NCBI GenBank assembly: GCA_025062175.1
Contig: JANXAX010000065.1
Span: 1 to 9,918 of the forward strand
Length of the DNA: 9,918 bases
Direction of reading: 5' to 3'
DNA from: Anaerolineae bacterium
GTDB taxonomy: Bacteria > Chloroflexota > Anaerolineae > 4572-78 > NAK82
The position numbers and the translations under genes are program-made. The notes under the pieces are model-generated. The model was not told where the DNA came from, made no database searches, and worked only from the letters and a program-made list of their open reading frames with translations. This document shows positions 1 through 5,772 of the stretch, one piece after another (position 1 is the stretch's first letter; every line of letters starts with the position of its first letter).

Positions 1-525
1 AGTGGTTGTTGTAACTGGCCACGCCTGCTTGATAGCACGTGCGATGACACGACTGCGTCGTTCCTCCCCGAAGCGATAGAGGAGCTCTGCCAGTTCCTCC
101 TCGGAAAGGTTATCCATTAGAGTGTACGCTGTTACGGGCAAGCGCGGATCATATCGCATGTCCAGGGGACCCTCGATCTGAAAGGAAAATCCGCGCTCCG
201 CTGTTTCCAATTGCAACGATGAAACACCCAAGTCGAACAAGACACCATGAACCGGGAAAAACCCATACTGACGAGCCACCTCAGCCAAATTAACAAAGTT
301 CGCATGAACGAGGTGAACGCGGTTTTCGTAAGTTTTTAAATTCTGGCGCGCCATTTCAAGCGCGGCCGGGTCGGCATCTAAACCGAGAAGTCGACCTCCT
401 GGTGCAGTTGCCTCCAGAATGGCGCGTGCATGCCCACCTGTGCCAATTGTACCATCGATAAACCATTGCCCTGGTTGTGGATTGAGAGCCGCTAACACCT
501 CGCGCACTAGGACAGGAATGTGCAT
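1..525 (-). CDS. rsmH: 16S rRNA (cytosine(1402)-N4)-methyltransferase RsmH (MraW), C-terminus cut by window edge
   Basis: RsmH transfers a methyl group from S-adenosylmethionine to N4 of C1402 of 16S rRNA in the decoding centre. The 175 visible codons are open to the left edge, so roughly the C-terminal 40-45% of a usual ~300-residue protein is missing. The start MHIPVL at 525 matches the family N-terminus (HxPVL). The SAM-binding motif DGTIGTGGHA lies near residues 24-33, LLGLDADP follows near 46-53, then FDLGVSSLQL and the ERGFSF/GPLDMR block; all are RsmH hallmarks. The ATG lies 22 bp after the mraZ stop, with no strong Shine-Dalgarno in the gap, so translation may depend on coupling or a weak site. 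The order mraZ-rsmH is the classic start of the dcw cluster, so cell-division and peptidoglycan genes probably continue beyond the left edge. The identity is very secure; only the C-terminus is unseen. Confidence 0.96.
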   Translation of the reverse strand, partial: MHIPVLVREVLAALNPQPGQWFIDGTIGTGGHARAILEATAPGGRLLGLDADPAALEMARQNLKTYENRVHLVHANFVNLAEVARQYGFFPVHGVLFDLGVSSLQLETAERGFSFQIEGPLDMRYDPRLPVTAYTLMDNLSEEELAELLYRFGEERRSRVIARAIKQAWPVTTTT

Positions 526-547
526 CGTATCACGTCGTCTGTATGGC

Positions 548-976
548 TCAGATGCTATATTGACGCAACTTTTCCTCGAGCATCGTAAGCGTTATATTGG
601 CCATCCTGTTCTCCCACAGCTTGGGATTCCATATCTCCAGGTGGTCTTGTACTCCCGCTATTAACACTTCGCCCTCTAGCGTTAGATGGGCATGCTCACG
701 CAGCATTTGCGGCACTAGTATCCTTCCTTGTCGGTCTGGGACGTCAATGCAAGCGTTGGCAAAGAAATAACGCAACAAGTCGCGTTCGGACCAGGGAATC
801 TTTTCTCGCATGTATTGTGAAAGCGCCTCGAAAGCGGCAACCGGGTAGAGATCGAGATAATCGCCGATGCCCTTGGTGATCACAACACCAGAGGCGAGCG
901 ATTCGCGAAACCGGGCGGGGAGGGTGAGGCGTCCTTTGGCATCGAGATTGTGTACATAGTTGCCAAGCATGAGCAT
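548..976 (-). CDS. mraZ: Transcriptional regulator MraZ
   Basis: MraZ is a DNA-binding regulator of the dcw cluster; in studied bacteria it oligomerises into a ring and represses its own operon. The 142-residue product has the normal length and two SpoVT/AbrB-type half-domains, each with the DxxGR signature: DAKGR at residues 12-16, followed by LTLPARFR, and DRQGR at 81-85, followed by ILVPQMLREHA. Two in-frame ATGs are possible (976 and 970). I choose 976 because the purine-rich GGGAGGGA at 994-987 sits 10 nt before it, against 16 nt for the second; many homologues begin at the position of the second methionine (MLGNY). The gene is followed after 22 bp by rsmH. Upstream lie a consensus promoter and AAAGTGG repeats expected to be its own operator, which supports autoregulation. 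The C-terminal tail after residue 125 is poorly conserved and carries no recognisable motif. Confidence 0.96.
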   Translation of the reverse strand: MLMLGNYVHNLDAKGRLTLPARFRESLASGVVITKGIGDYLDLYPVAAFEALSQYMREKIPWSERDLLRYFFANACIDVPDRQGRILVPQMLREHAHLTLEGEVLIAGVQDHLEIWNPKLWENRMANITLTMLEEKLRQYSI

Positions 977-986
977 CGGAGAGCAT

Positions 987-994
987 TCCCTCCC
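987..994 (-). promoter_or_regulatory. Ribosome binding site of mraZ
   Basis: Reading on the minus strand, GGGAGGGA lies 10 nt before the ATG at 976 and 16 nt before the alternative ATG at 970. The spacing favours the upstream ATG as the mraZ start. Confidence 0.6.
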
Positions 995-1036
995 ACTGAA
1001 GCCCGCTTTGAAGCGCCGGAAAGGAAGTCGTGAGCG

Positions 1037-1063
1037 CTACTTTGAACCACTTTGATCCACTTT
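1037..1063 (-). promoter_or_regulatory. MraZ operator: three 10-bp-spaced AAAGTGG boxes
   Basis: On the minus strand the sequence contains AAAGTGG (1063-1057), AAAGTGG (1053-1047) and AAAGTAG (1043-1037), each separated by three bases (ATC, TTC), which gives an exact 10-bp period, one helical turn. A degenerate fourth copy, AATTTGG (1073-1067), continues the register upstream and overlaps the -10 hexamer. MraZ is known to bind tandem repeats in front of mraZ: TGGG-containing boxes in E. coli and AAAGTG-type boxes with 3-nt spacers in Mycoplasma. That precedent plus the location, between the -10 element and the mraZ start, makes autorepression by MraZ the natural reading. The array covers the predicted transcription start. 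Binding itself is inferred. Confidence 0.85.
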
Positions 1064-1070
1064 ACACCAA

Positions 1071-1100
1071 ATTATACCACCATCCTCCTCGCTATGTCAA
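1071..1100 (-). promoter_or_regulatory. Sigma-70-type promoter of the mraZ-rsmH operon
   Basis: On the minus strand TTGACA (1100-1095) and TATAAT (1076-1071) are both perfect consensus hexamers, separated by 18 bp. The predicted transcription start is near 1064, giving a leader of about 88 nt before mraZ. The adjacent MraZ boxes suggest that a strong promoter is held under repression. Confidence 0.85.
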
Positions 1101-1286
1101 TGCTTTTGGCTTCTGGACTTTCAGCTTCCCAGTTTAATAATCTATCTGGGTGAAGACAGCCTGTACGATATATTGTGTTGCCATTATGTTAACGATACAA
1201 TGTGTTCTGTGTAGTTATGGAAACTGAGCTTTGCGCTCTATCAGCTTCTCAGAAACCTTAAAATTTTTTCCCAGGATCAGAAACAA

Positions 1287-1302
1287 GACATAAAATTATG
1301 TC
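1287..1302. repeat. 16-bp inverted repeat in the AT-rich spacer
   Basis: GACATAA and TTATGTC form a perfect 7-bp inverted repeat around two A residues. It could be a dimeric regulator's operator or chance in AT-rich DNA; no adjacent gene start explains it. Confidence 0.35.
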
Positions 1303-1352
1303 CATCTACCACAAAACACCCTACCCTCCCACTATAGGGTGATCGGATCCGA

Positions 1353-1373
1353 CACAGCGCTGATACCGCTGTG
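1353..1373. repeat. Hairpin CACAGCG / CGCTGTG
   Basis: A perfect 7-bp inverted repeat with a 7-nt loop. No T-run follows on either strand, so it is not a typical intrinsic terminator. It could be part of a decayed mobile-element end. Confidence 0.4.
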
Positions 1374-1411
1374 CTCGGTGAAATGGTGAGCATATCGTTG
1401 TAGCTCGGTGA
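1373..1411 (+). repeat. Direct repeat of GCTCGGTGA
   Basis: The 9-mer GCTCGGTGA occurs at 1373-1381 and again at 1403-1411, 30 bp apart. There are only two copies and the function is unknown. Confidence 0.35.
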
Positions 1412-1659
1412 TTGTTGCGAAGTCTCAGCAGCGTGGGGTGGAGCAGAGTAGAGGTGTTCGTGTTCTAGTGTTTTCGTTTTTAAAGGGAGACCACGAGCAA
1501 TTCGACAAAGAGATGTGCCGCGCTCTGATCCGCCACTTCATTGCGATGATGTCGAGGGAGTGACGTTGGAAGGGAAGGAAACGAACCGCAGCGAACCTTT
1601 TACTATACCAGGAAAGTGGCTAGCGGCACTTGCCTATTCAACAATCAATGTACCCGCCC

Positions 1660-1681
1660 GTTCCCTGGTATCTGAGGGAAC
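1660..1681. repeat. Hairpin GTTCCCT / AGGGAAC
   Basis: A perfect 7-bp stem with an 8-nt loop. The sequence ATACCAGGAA at 1605-1614 is also nearly complementary to its left half (TTCCCTGGTAT, 1661-1671). No T-tract follows. It lies just upstream of the transposase remnant. Confidence 0.35.
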
Positions 1682-1754
1682 CTTCGAACAACCAATGCAA
1701 TTATATTACCAAAAATTTTCGATTACGTCAAGAGCGCTGATCACTCGGTTTTAG

Positions 1755-2111
1755 GTGGAGTTCTGTTTCACCCCCAGCAGTGGCAGCGACACGCGTGCGC
1801 TTCAGCGCTATGCTTTCGACCTGCCGGAGGGCGCGTGGCTCATCGGCGACAAGGCGCACCACAATTACACGCCGGAGGACATCCGGCGCGACGCGCAGCT
1901 GTATCTGCTGCCGTATTGGAGGCAGAACACAAACCGTCCTTTGCCGTCCTGGCTGCGCTATCTGCAATCGGTCTGGCGCGGGGTAGTGAAGCGACGAGTA
2001 GTCTGCAGGAACGTTTGTTGCCCAAAGTCGATCCATTCGGTGACGGCGCGTGGATTCGAACTCAAACTGACACTGTTTCTGCTGGCTTGCACTCTCAGCT
2101 TCCTTTGGTAG
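1755..2111 (+). pseudogene. IS982-type transposase, 5'-truncated and frameshifted remnant
   Basis: This is the C-terminal part of a DDE transposase resembling the IS982 family: VEFCFTPSSGSDTRAL, then FDLPEGAWLIGDKAHHNY, where the aspartate of GDKA is in the position of the second catalytic acid, then a PLPSWLRYLQS block, and finally PKSIHSVTARGFELK with a hydrophobic end. The reading frame breaks twice. After RGVV (about 1988) one base appears lost, and the expected residues EATSSLQERLLPK are found in another frame. At the CCC of 2021-2023 one base appears gained, which restores the first frame through to the stop at 2109-2111. A stop codon at 1752-1754 sits directly in front, and no N-terminal half (no first catalytic Asp region) is present upstream. 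The gene is dead. Family assignment rests on recalled family motifs; the exact subgroup is not resolved. Confidence 0.8.
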
Positions 2112-2121
2112 CAACTTGGGT
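2109..2121 (+). mobile_element. Probable right terminus of the IS982-type remnant
   Basis: TAGCAACTTGGGT follows directly on the transposase stop; its reverse complement starts with AC, as IS982-family ends do. No matching left end (ACCCAAGTTGC) is seen in 1081-1754, so the left terminus has been lost and no target duplication can be tested. The boundary is inferred. Confidence 0.45.
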
Positions 2122-2127
2122 TATAAT
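2122..2127 (+). promoter_or_regulatory. Candidate -10 box for the LysM/M23-cofD-cofC operon
   Basis: A perfect TATAAT lies 123 bp before the chosen start codon and directly abuts the presumed insertion-sequence end. No good -35 is found at 16-18 bp (CTTCCT at 17 bp). A second weaker candidate is the extended -10-like TGATAAGAT at 2164-2172. Only the -10 hexamer is seen. Confidence 0.4.
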
Positions 2128-2235
2128 AACGTCAAACGTGATCGAAACTGTTGCTATAGCTTGTGATAAGATTTACCGCGAAACTTCTGAGCAGCGTTAT
2201 GTTCACATGGTCTAGGGCTACCTATTGTACGGCAC

Positions 2236-2240
2236 GGGAG
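2236..2240 (+). promoter_or_regulatory. Ribosome binding site deciding the start of the LysM/M23 gene
   Basis: GGGAG lies 9 nt before the ATG at 2250. It supports this start over the in-frame GTG at 2163, which would add 29 residues in front of the signal peptide. Confidence 0.65.
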
Positions 2241-2249
2241 ATTGGCAAG

Positions 2250-3560
2250 ATGCAAGCAGGAAAGGTTATCGGTGCTTGTCTTTCCTGCCTCATACTATTG
2301 CTCCTGCTCACGGCGCCAGCTGTCGCCGGTCCACCTGATCAGGCAGGACAGACTTACGTTGTGCAAGCTGGTGATACGCTTTCTGGTATTGCCCTGCGCT
2401 TCGGTGTGAGCATCGAAGCCCTCATAAGCGCCAACCAGATTCCAGATCCGAATTTGATCCAGGTCGGGCAAGAGCTTCGCATACCAACACCGGAAGTACA
2501 GAAAGAGATTATTCCGTCTTCCTTGCCTGATGAAGCAGGTGTTCATGCGGCGCATACTGCCCCAACCTCCCAACCACAAGTATATATTGTCCAGCCAGGG
2601 GACACATTGTATCGTATCGCAACGCGCTTTGGAGTCGCTGTCGAGGAGCTCGTTGAGGCAAATCACCTCAGCGACCCCAATTACCTGCAGGTGGGCCAAG
2701 CGCTGCGCATTCCTGGCACGGAGTTCCCAACATTTTATCCCCCCCCATTCCACCAGGTTCAGATCGGCCCCTTGCCCATCGCACAGGGACAAACGTTGCT
2801 GGTTCGTGTGATCCTTCAGGCACCGGCAGCGCTGTCCGGAGAGTTTGACGGTCGTCCGCTCCACTTCCTTATCACGGATTGGGGAGGTTGGACTCTGATC
2901 GGCATTCATGCGTTGCAATCGATCGGAGTGTACTCACTGGTGCTGCATGCTCGACCACGTCACGGCGAAGAGGTGACATTGACGCTCCCAGTACGGGTCA
3001 GGTCGGGGGACTATGCCACTGAGGACATCTTTTTGCCTCCCGAACGTCGTGCGCTGCTTGACCCAAAGCTGGTCGCGGCAGAAGAGGCGCGCATGAAAGC
3101 AGTCTATGCCCAGCTGAGTCCGTATCCCCTCTGGGAAGGGCTTTTCAGGATGCCGGTTCAAGAAGAGCGGGTCACCTCACCGTTTGGGACGCGCCGCTCC
3201 TACAACGGAGGGCCAGTCAGCGGCTTTCATACGGGCATCGACTTAGGGGGTGAAGAAGGCACGCCCGTATATGCACCGGCACGAGGTCGCATTGCGTTGT
3301 CCGAAACGCTCGCGGTGCGCGGCAATGTTGTGGTGATTGACCACGGATTTGGCGTCTTTAGTGGTTTTTTCCATCTCTCACAATTGCGAGTACAGCACGG
3401 TCAAATGGTGGAGGCGGGGGATCTCATCGGCTATATCGGCAACACAGGCCTCTCCAGTGGCCCCCATCTGCATTGGGAGATGCGCGTTTTTGGCACTGCA
3501 GTGGATCCCTTGCAGTGGACTAAGACAGCCTTCCCAACAGAGGTTCTCTCCAGTCCCTGA
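2250..3560 (+). CDS. Secreted LysM / M23-family peptidoglycan endopeptidase
   Basis: The 436-residue protein is built as an exported cell-wall hydrolase. Residues 1-26 form a signal peptide (K5, then the hydrophobic run LSCLILLLLLTAPA, likely cleavage after AVA). LysM 1 spans about 35-79 (YVVQAGDTLSGIALRFGV) and LysM 2 about 111-155 (VYIVQPGDTLYRIATRFGV); these bind glycan chains. A linker/beta-rich region of about 150 residues follows, with no family I can name. The M23 (LytM-type) domain spans about 305-425, with zinc ligands H327 and D331 (HTGID) and H408 in HLHWE; H406 and H375 (FFHLS) complete the active-site pattern, so it should be active. The expected reaction is cleavage of peptide cross-links. 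I moved the start to 2250 because of the signal peptide and the Shine-Dalgarno. cofD follows after 17 bp, so the genes are probably co-transcribed, although no biochemical link to F420 is known. The exact bond cleaved cannot be told. Confidence 0.93.
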   Translation: MQAGKVIGACLSCLILLLLLTAPAVAGPPDQAGQTYVVQAGDTLSGIALRFGVSIEALISANQIPDPNLIQVGQELRIPTPEVQKEIIPSSLPDEAGVHAAHTAPTSQPQVYIVQPGDTLYRIATRFGVAVEELVEANHLSDPNYLQVGQALRIPGTEFPTFYPPPFHQVQIGPLPIAQGQTLLVRVILQAPAALSGEFDGRPLHFLITDWGGWTLIGIHALQSIGVYSLVLHARPRHGEEVTLTLPVRVRSGDYATEDIFLPPERRALLDPKLVAAEEARMKAVYAQLSPYPLWEGLFRMPVQEERVTSPFGTRRSYNGGPVSGFHTGIDLGGEEGTPVYAPARGRIALSETLAVRGNVVVIDHGFGVFSGFFHLSQLRVQHGQMVEAGDLIGYIGNTGLSSGPHLHWEMRVFGTAVDPLQWTKTAFPTEVLSSP

Positions 3561-3577
3561 TCACAGACGTCAGCTCT

Positions 3578-4582
3578 ATGAACGCGGTGATATATGGGAC
3601 ATCCACTGACCCAGCATCTTTGGGTGATCCAGACACAGTCCCTCAGGTCAACGTGGTGGCGTTGTTGGGCGGAGTGGGTGGCGCCAAGCTGGCATCTGGG
3701 TTGGCACAGCTGTTGCCACCGGAGCGGCTGACCTTTGTGGTCAATACCGCCGACGACTTCGAGCATTTGGGATTACACATCTCGCCCGATCTGGACACCG
3801 TGATGTACACGCTCGCTGGTCTGGTGAACCCCGAGACTGGCTGGGGTGTGAAGGACGACACCTGGAACACATTGGCCATGTTGGCACACTATAAAGCTCC
3901 GACTTGGTTTCGTCTGGGCGACCGCGACCTAGCTACCCATCTGCTCCGTACGCAATGGTTGCGCGAAGGCTTCTCACTTAACCAGGTCACACAACGACTA
4001 TGCTCGTTGTTGGGTGTGCGCCAGAGGGTACTACCGATGAGTGATGCCCCTGTGCGCACCTGGGTGCTCACCGATGAAGGCGAAATGGCGTTCCAGGAGT
4101 ACTTTGTGCGCCGTGCATGGCAGCCGCGCGTCCGCGCCATTCGCTTTGAGGGCATCGAACAGGCACAGCCCACTTCTGCAGTGATGAATGCCTTGGCCGA
4201 TGCCGATGTAATCCTGTTTGGCCCTTCGAACCCTTTTGTCAGCCTGGATCCTATCCTAGCGCTGCCGGAAGTGCGTGACATCCTCAGCGCTGTGCGGGCG
4301 CCGCGCGTGGCCATCTCTCCCATTGTGGCAGGACAGGCGCTTAAAGGGCCAGCTGCCAAGATGATGCACGAGCTCAACTTAGAAGTCTCCCCAGTGACGG
4401 TCGCGGCGCATTACCGCGACGTGCTCACTGGTTTCGTGCTGGATCATCGGGATGCTGCATATGCGACCACCATCACCGCTCAGATGGGCATCTGCACCCT
4501 GGTAACAGACATTGTCATGCACGATGCACTAGCTCGCGCACGCCTGGCGCGTGAGATCTTGCAATTTGCCTTGCAGCAATGA
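3578..4582 (+). CDS. cofD: 2-phospho-L-lactate transferase CofD/FbiA (coenzyme F420 biosynthesis)
   Basis: CofD transfers the phospholactyl-type group from an activated guanosine intermediate (LPPG, or the phosphoenolpyruvate equivalent in many bacteria) to the deazaflavin Fo, giving F420-0 or dehydro-F420-0 in the cytoplasm. Diagnostic motifs run along the 334 residues: GGVGGAK at 31-37, NTADD at 56-60, SPDLDT at 69-74, GDRDLATH at 114-121, MSDAPVRT at 154-161, QEYFVR at 173-178, GPSNPF at 215-220 and SPIVAGQALKGPAAKM at 247-262. The ATG at 3578 has no clear Shine-Dalgarno and adds about 24 residues before the usual family start; a GTG at 3653 or 3656, immediately before ALLGGVGG, is an alternative. 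The stop overlaps the cofC start by 4 bp (ATGA), which indicates translational coupling of two consecutive pathway enzymes. Identity is very secure; the N-terminus is not. Confidence 0.95.
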   Translation: MNAVIYGTSTDPASLGDPDTVPQVNVVALLGGVGGAKLASGLAQLLPPERLTFVVNTADDFEHLGLHISPDLDTVMYTLAGLVNPETGWGVKDDTWNTLAMLAHYKAPTWFRLGDRDLATHLLRTQWLREGFSLNQVTQRLCSLLGVRQRVLPMSDAPVRTWVLTDEGEMAFQEYFVRRAWQPRVRAIRFEGIEQAQPTSAVMNALADADVILFGPSNPFVSLDPILALPEVRDILSAVRAPRVAISPIVAGQALKGPAAKMMHELNLEVSPVTVAAHYRDVLTGFVLDHRDAAYATTITAQMGICTLVTDIVMHDALARARLAREILQFALQQ

Positions 4583-5199
4583 CCCAAACGCGAGATTACG
4601 CTGATACCATCGTGTGTATTATCCCGTGCAAGCCCTACCATCAGGCAAAGACACGCCTGGCGGATTGTCTCAGGCTCGAACAACGCGTCCAATTGAGTCG
4701 CTGGCTGCTCCGGCGCACCTTGCGCCTGGTACGACGCCACTTCCCCTGTATTGTAGTGGTCAGCCGTGATCCGCAAGTGCTGCACGACGCGAGACAGTAT
4801 GGGGGCTTGCCATTGGAGGAGGTGGGGGAGGATCTGAACGCGGCGCTTACACAGGCATCTCATTTTGCTATCACCCTTGGCGCTGCAGGAACGCTGATCC
4901 TGCCAACCGATCTCCCTTTTCTCACCGATCAAGATGTGCATGGGCTGTCGTGTGCCGCTGTGCGCGCACCTGCAATGGTGATCGCGCCGTGTCAACATGG
5001 TACGGGCACGAATGCGTTACTGGTGCGACCGCCGCTGCTCATCCCGTTTCAGTTTGGAGCGACGAGTTTTGTCCGCCATGTTGCCAGTGCACAGGCGATA
5101 GGTATCCAGCCGACTGTGGTGCGTACCCTCACCTTGGCGTTTGACCTGGATACGCCAGAAGACTGGAACGCCTTCTGCAAGATGAAAACCCATCGCTGA
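4579..5199 (+). CDS. cofC: 2-phospho-L-lactate (or phosphoenolpyruvate) guanylyltransferase CofC/FbiD
   Basis: CofC uses GTP to activate 2-phospholactate, or phosphoenolpyruvate in many bacteria, producing the donor that CofD attaches to Fo. The 206-residue protein has a nucleotidyltransferase fold with family motifs in order: IPCKPYHQAKTRL at 15-27 (nucleotide binding), EDLNAAL at 84-90, PTDLPFL at 109-115 (metal-binding aspartate), CQHGTGTNAL at 138-147, FGATSFVRH at 159-167, and FDLDTPEDW at 188-196 near the end. Which three-carbon acid it prefers cannot be read reliably by eye. The start codon lies inside the cofD stop (ATGA overlap), so it is translated coupled to cofD. The Fo synthase and the glutamate ligase of the pathway are not in this window. 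No T-rich hairpin follows the gene. Confidence 0.94.
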   Translation: MTQTRDYADTIVCIIPCKPYHQAKTRLADCLRLEQRVQLSRWLLRRTLRLVRRHFPCIVVVSRDPQVLHDARQYGGLPLEEVGEDLNAALTQASHFAITLGAAGTLILPTDLPFLTDQDVHGLSCAAVRAPAMVIAPCQHGTGTNALLVRPPLLIPFQFGATSFVRHVASAQAIGIQPTVVRTLTLAFDLDTPEDWNAFCKMKTHR

Positions 5200-5311
5200 A
5201 GGCCGAGCTTCGTGGCGATCTTGGACCGAAACAGTGCCTTGTAACTCTCCCATTACCCCATCCGAACCGCAACCATCAGGAGCAGCCACTTTTGTCTGAA
5301 CTCCCGATCCG
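5200..5311. other. Spacer after cofC
   Basis: No open frame of interest and no convincing intrinsic terminator are visible. Only a weak inverted repeat, ATCGC/GCGAT, flanks the cofC stop, without a T-tract. Termination is therefore unclear. Confidence 0.4.
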
Positions 5312-5340
5312 TTGGCTTCCCCGAAGTTTTGGGTTATACT
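5312..5340 (+). promoter_or_regulatory. Promoter of the small membrane gene-selA-rsmI unit
   Basis: TTGGCT (5312-5317) and TATACT (5335-5340) are separated by 17 bp, a good sigma-70-type match (4/6 and 5/6). The predicted start near 5347 gives a leader of about 50 nt before the ATG at 5397. Confidence 0.7.
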
Positions 5341-5380
5341 ATTCTTCACAATTTTTCTCTCACGACACCGCATTCGGATT

Positions 5381-5389
5381 GGGGGAAAG
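5381..5389 (+). promoter_or_regulatory. Ribosome binding site of the small membrane protein
   Basis: A purine run, GGGGGAAAG, ends 7 nt before the ATG at 5397. An in-frame TAG at 5394-5396 directly precedes the ATG, so the reading frame cannot start further upstream. Confidence 0.55.
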
Positions 5390-5396
5390 CAAATAG

Positions 5397-5765
5397 ATGG
5401 CGCTGGGGGCTTGGATGGTCATCGGTGTGGTCAGTTTTGGTATGGGCTTTATAGGTATGTGGTATCTTGTAATGCATACCTATCCCACCGAGTTGATTCA
5501 AGCCCTGTTTCTAAGCCTTTTGGCCGTTGCTTTAGCGGGGCTTACGTTAGTCGTCGCCGGGGCGCTCCATCAGCGCTTCGCGCGTCCAAACTGGTTGCGC
5601 AGAGATCCATTACGCCTGCTGCGCGAAGGGGTGAGCGTGGCCTTGTTCGGTGTCTTATGTAGTTGGCTGCAGAAAGAGGGACTTCTCAGTCTCACTCTGA
5701 TGTTGATCATCGGCGGGGTATTGATGTTGACTGAAACGTTCTTTCTGACGCGAGGTGGGGAGTAA
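5397..5765 (+). CDS. Small integral membrane protein of unknown function
   Basis: The 122-residue product is not recognised. It is strongly hydrophobic, with four likely transmembrane helices at about 4-26, 33-57, 76-91 and 95-117. The loop between helices 2 and 3 (about 58-76) carries seven arginines (RFARPNWLRRDPLRLLR) and should face the cytoplasm by the positive-inside rule, which places both termini outside. Two acidic residues near helix borders (E32, E94) and a terminal ETFF segment are the only other landmarks; no catalytic motif or metal-binding cluster is seen. The ATG has a purine-rich ribosome site and an in-frame stop directly before it, and the gene lies about 50 nt after a good promoter, so it is probably real and first in the unit. 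selA follows only 7 bp after its stop, and the gene end (GAGGTGGGGAG) supplies the selA ribosome site. No link to selenium can be claimed from sequence alone. Confidence 0.8.
   Translation: MALGAWMVIGVVSFGMGFIGMWYLVMHTYPTELIQALFLSLLAVALAGLTLVVAGALHQRFARPNWLRRDPLRLLREGVSVALFGVLCSWLQKEGLLSLTLMLIIGGVLMLTETFFLTRGGE
5752..5762 (+). promoter_or_regulatory. Ribosome binding site deciding the selA start
   Basis: GAGGTGGGGAG lies inside the last codons of the preceding gene, 10 nt before the ATG at 5773. It favours this ATG over an in-frame GTG at 5755, which would lie within the ribosome site itself. Confidence 0.65.
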
Positions 5766-5772
5766 ACACATA

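Larger units (their letters stand above)
1101..1754. other. Gene-poor spacer between the mraZ promoter and the transposase remnant
   Basis: No gene can be supported here. The first ~220 bp are visibly AT-rich. Small structures seen: an imperfect direct repeat CGATAtAtTGTGTT / CGATAcAaTGTGTT at 1166 and 1193; a 16-bp inverted repeat (GACATAA, 2 nt, TTATGTC) at 1287-1302; a 6-bp inverted repeat CACCCT/AGGGTG at 1317-1341; hairpins at 1353-1373 and 1660-1681; and a direct repeat at 1373 and 1403. One unbroken plus-strand frame runs from 1390 to the stop at 1561-1563 (57 codons, no ATG before 1513). Its second half reads like protein (LKGDHEQFDKEMCRALIRHF) but matches nothing I recognise. A further open frame at 1515-1754 also has no recognisable features. 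The segment may be decayed insertion-sequence or gene debris. Confidence 0.4.

Noticed and set aside
744..986. Alternative minus-strand frame of 80 codons starting at an ATG at 986 overlapping mraZ.
   Set aside because: It lies out of frame within mraZ, whose translation matches the family along its whole length.
1173..1201. Plus-strand promoter-like pair TTGTGT-17-TACAAT.
   Set aside because: The -35 is poor (3/6) and no supported gene follows it; likely AT-rich background.
1343..1433. Minus-strand frame with a protein-like stretch (DFATITELQRYAHHFTEH).
   Set aside because: Only about 31 codons between stops, no start codon with a ribosome site and no family recognised; likely chance.
2049..2063. 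GTGGATTCGAACTC resembles a tRNA T-arm (GTTCGAATCC-like).
   Set aside because: It encodes the ARGFEL part of the transposase remnant, and no acceptor, D- or anticodon arms surround it.
1728..2114. Open minus-strand frame of 128 codons across the transposase remnant.
   Set aside because: Shadow of the transposase coding strand; the translation is Arg/Gln-rich without motifs.
2163..2249. N-terminal extension of the LysM/M23 protein from a GTG at 2163.
   Set aside because: It would bury the signal peptide 29 residues inside the protein, and the ATG at 2250 has a proper ribosome site.
5200..5230. Possible terminator hairpin after cofC.
   Set aside because: The stem is only 4-5 bp and no T-run follows.
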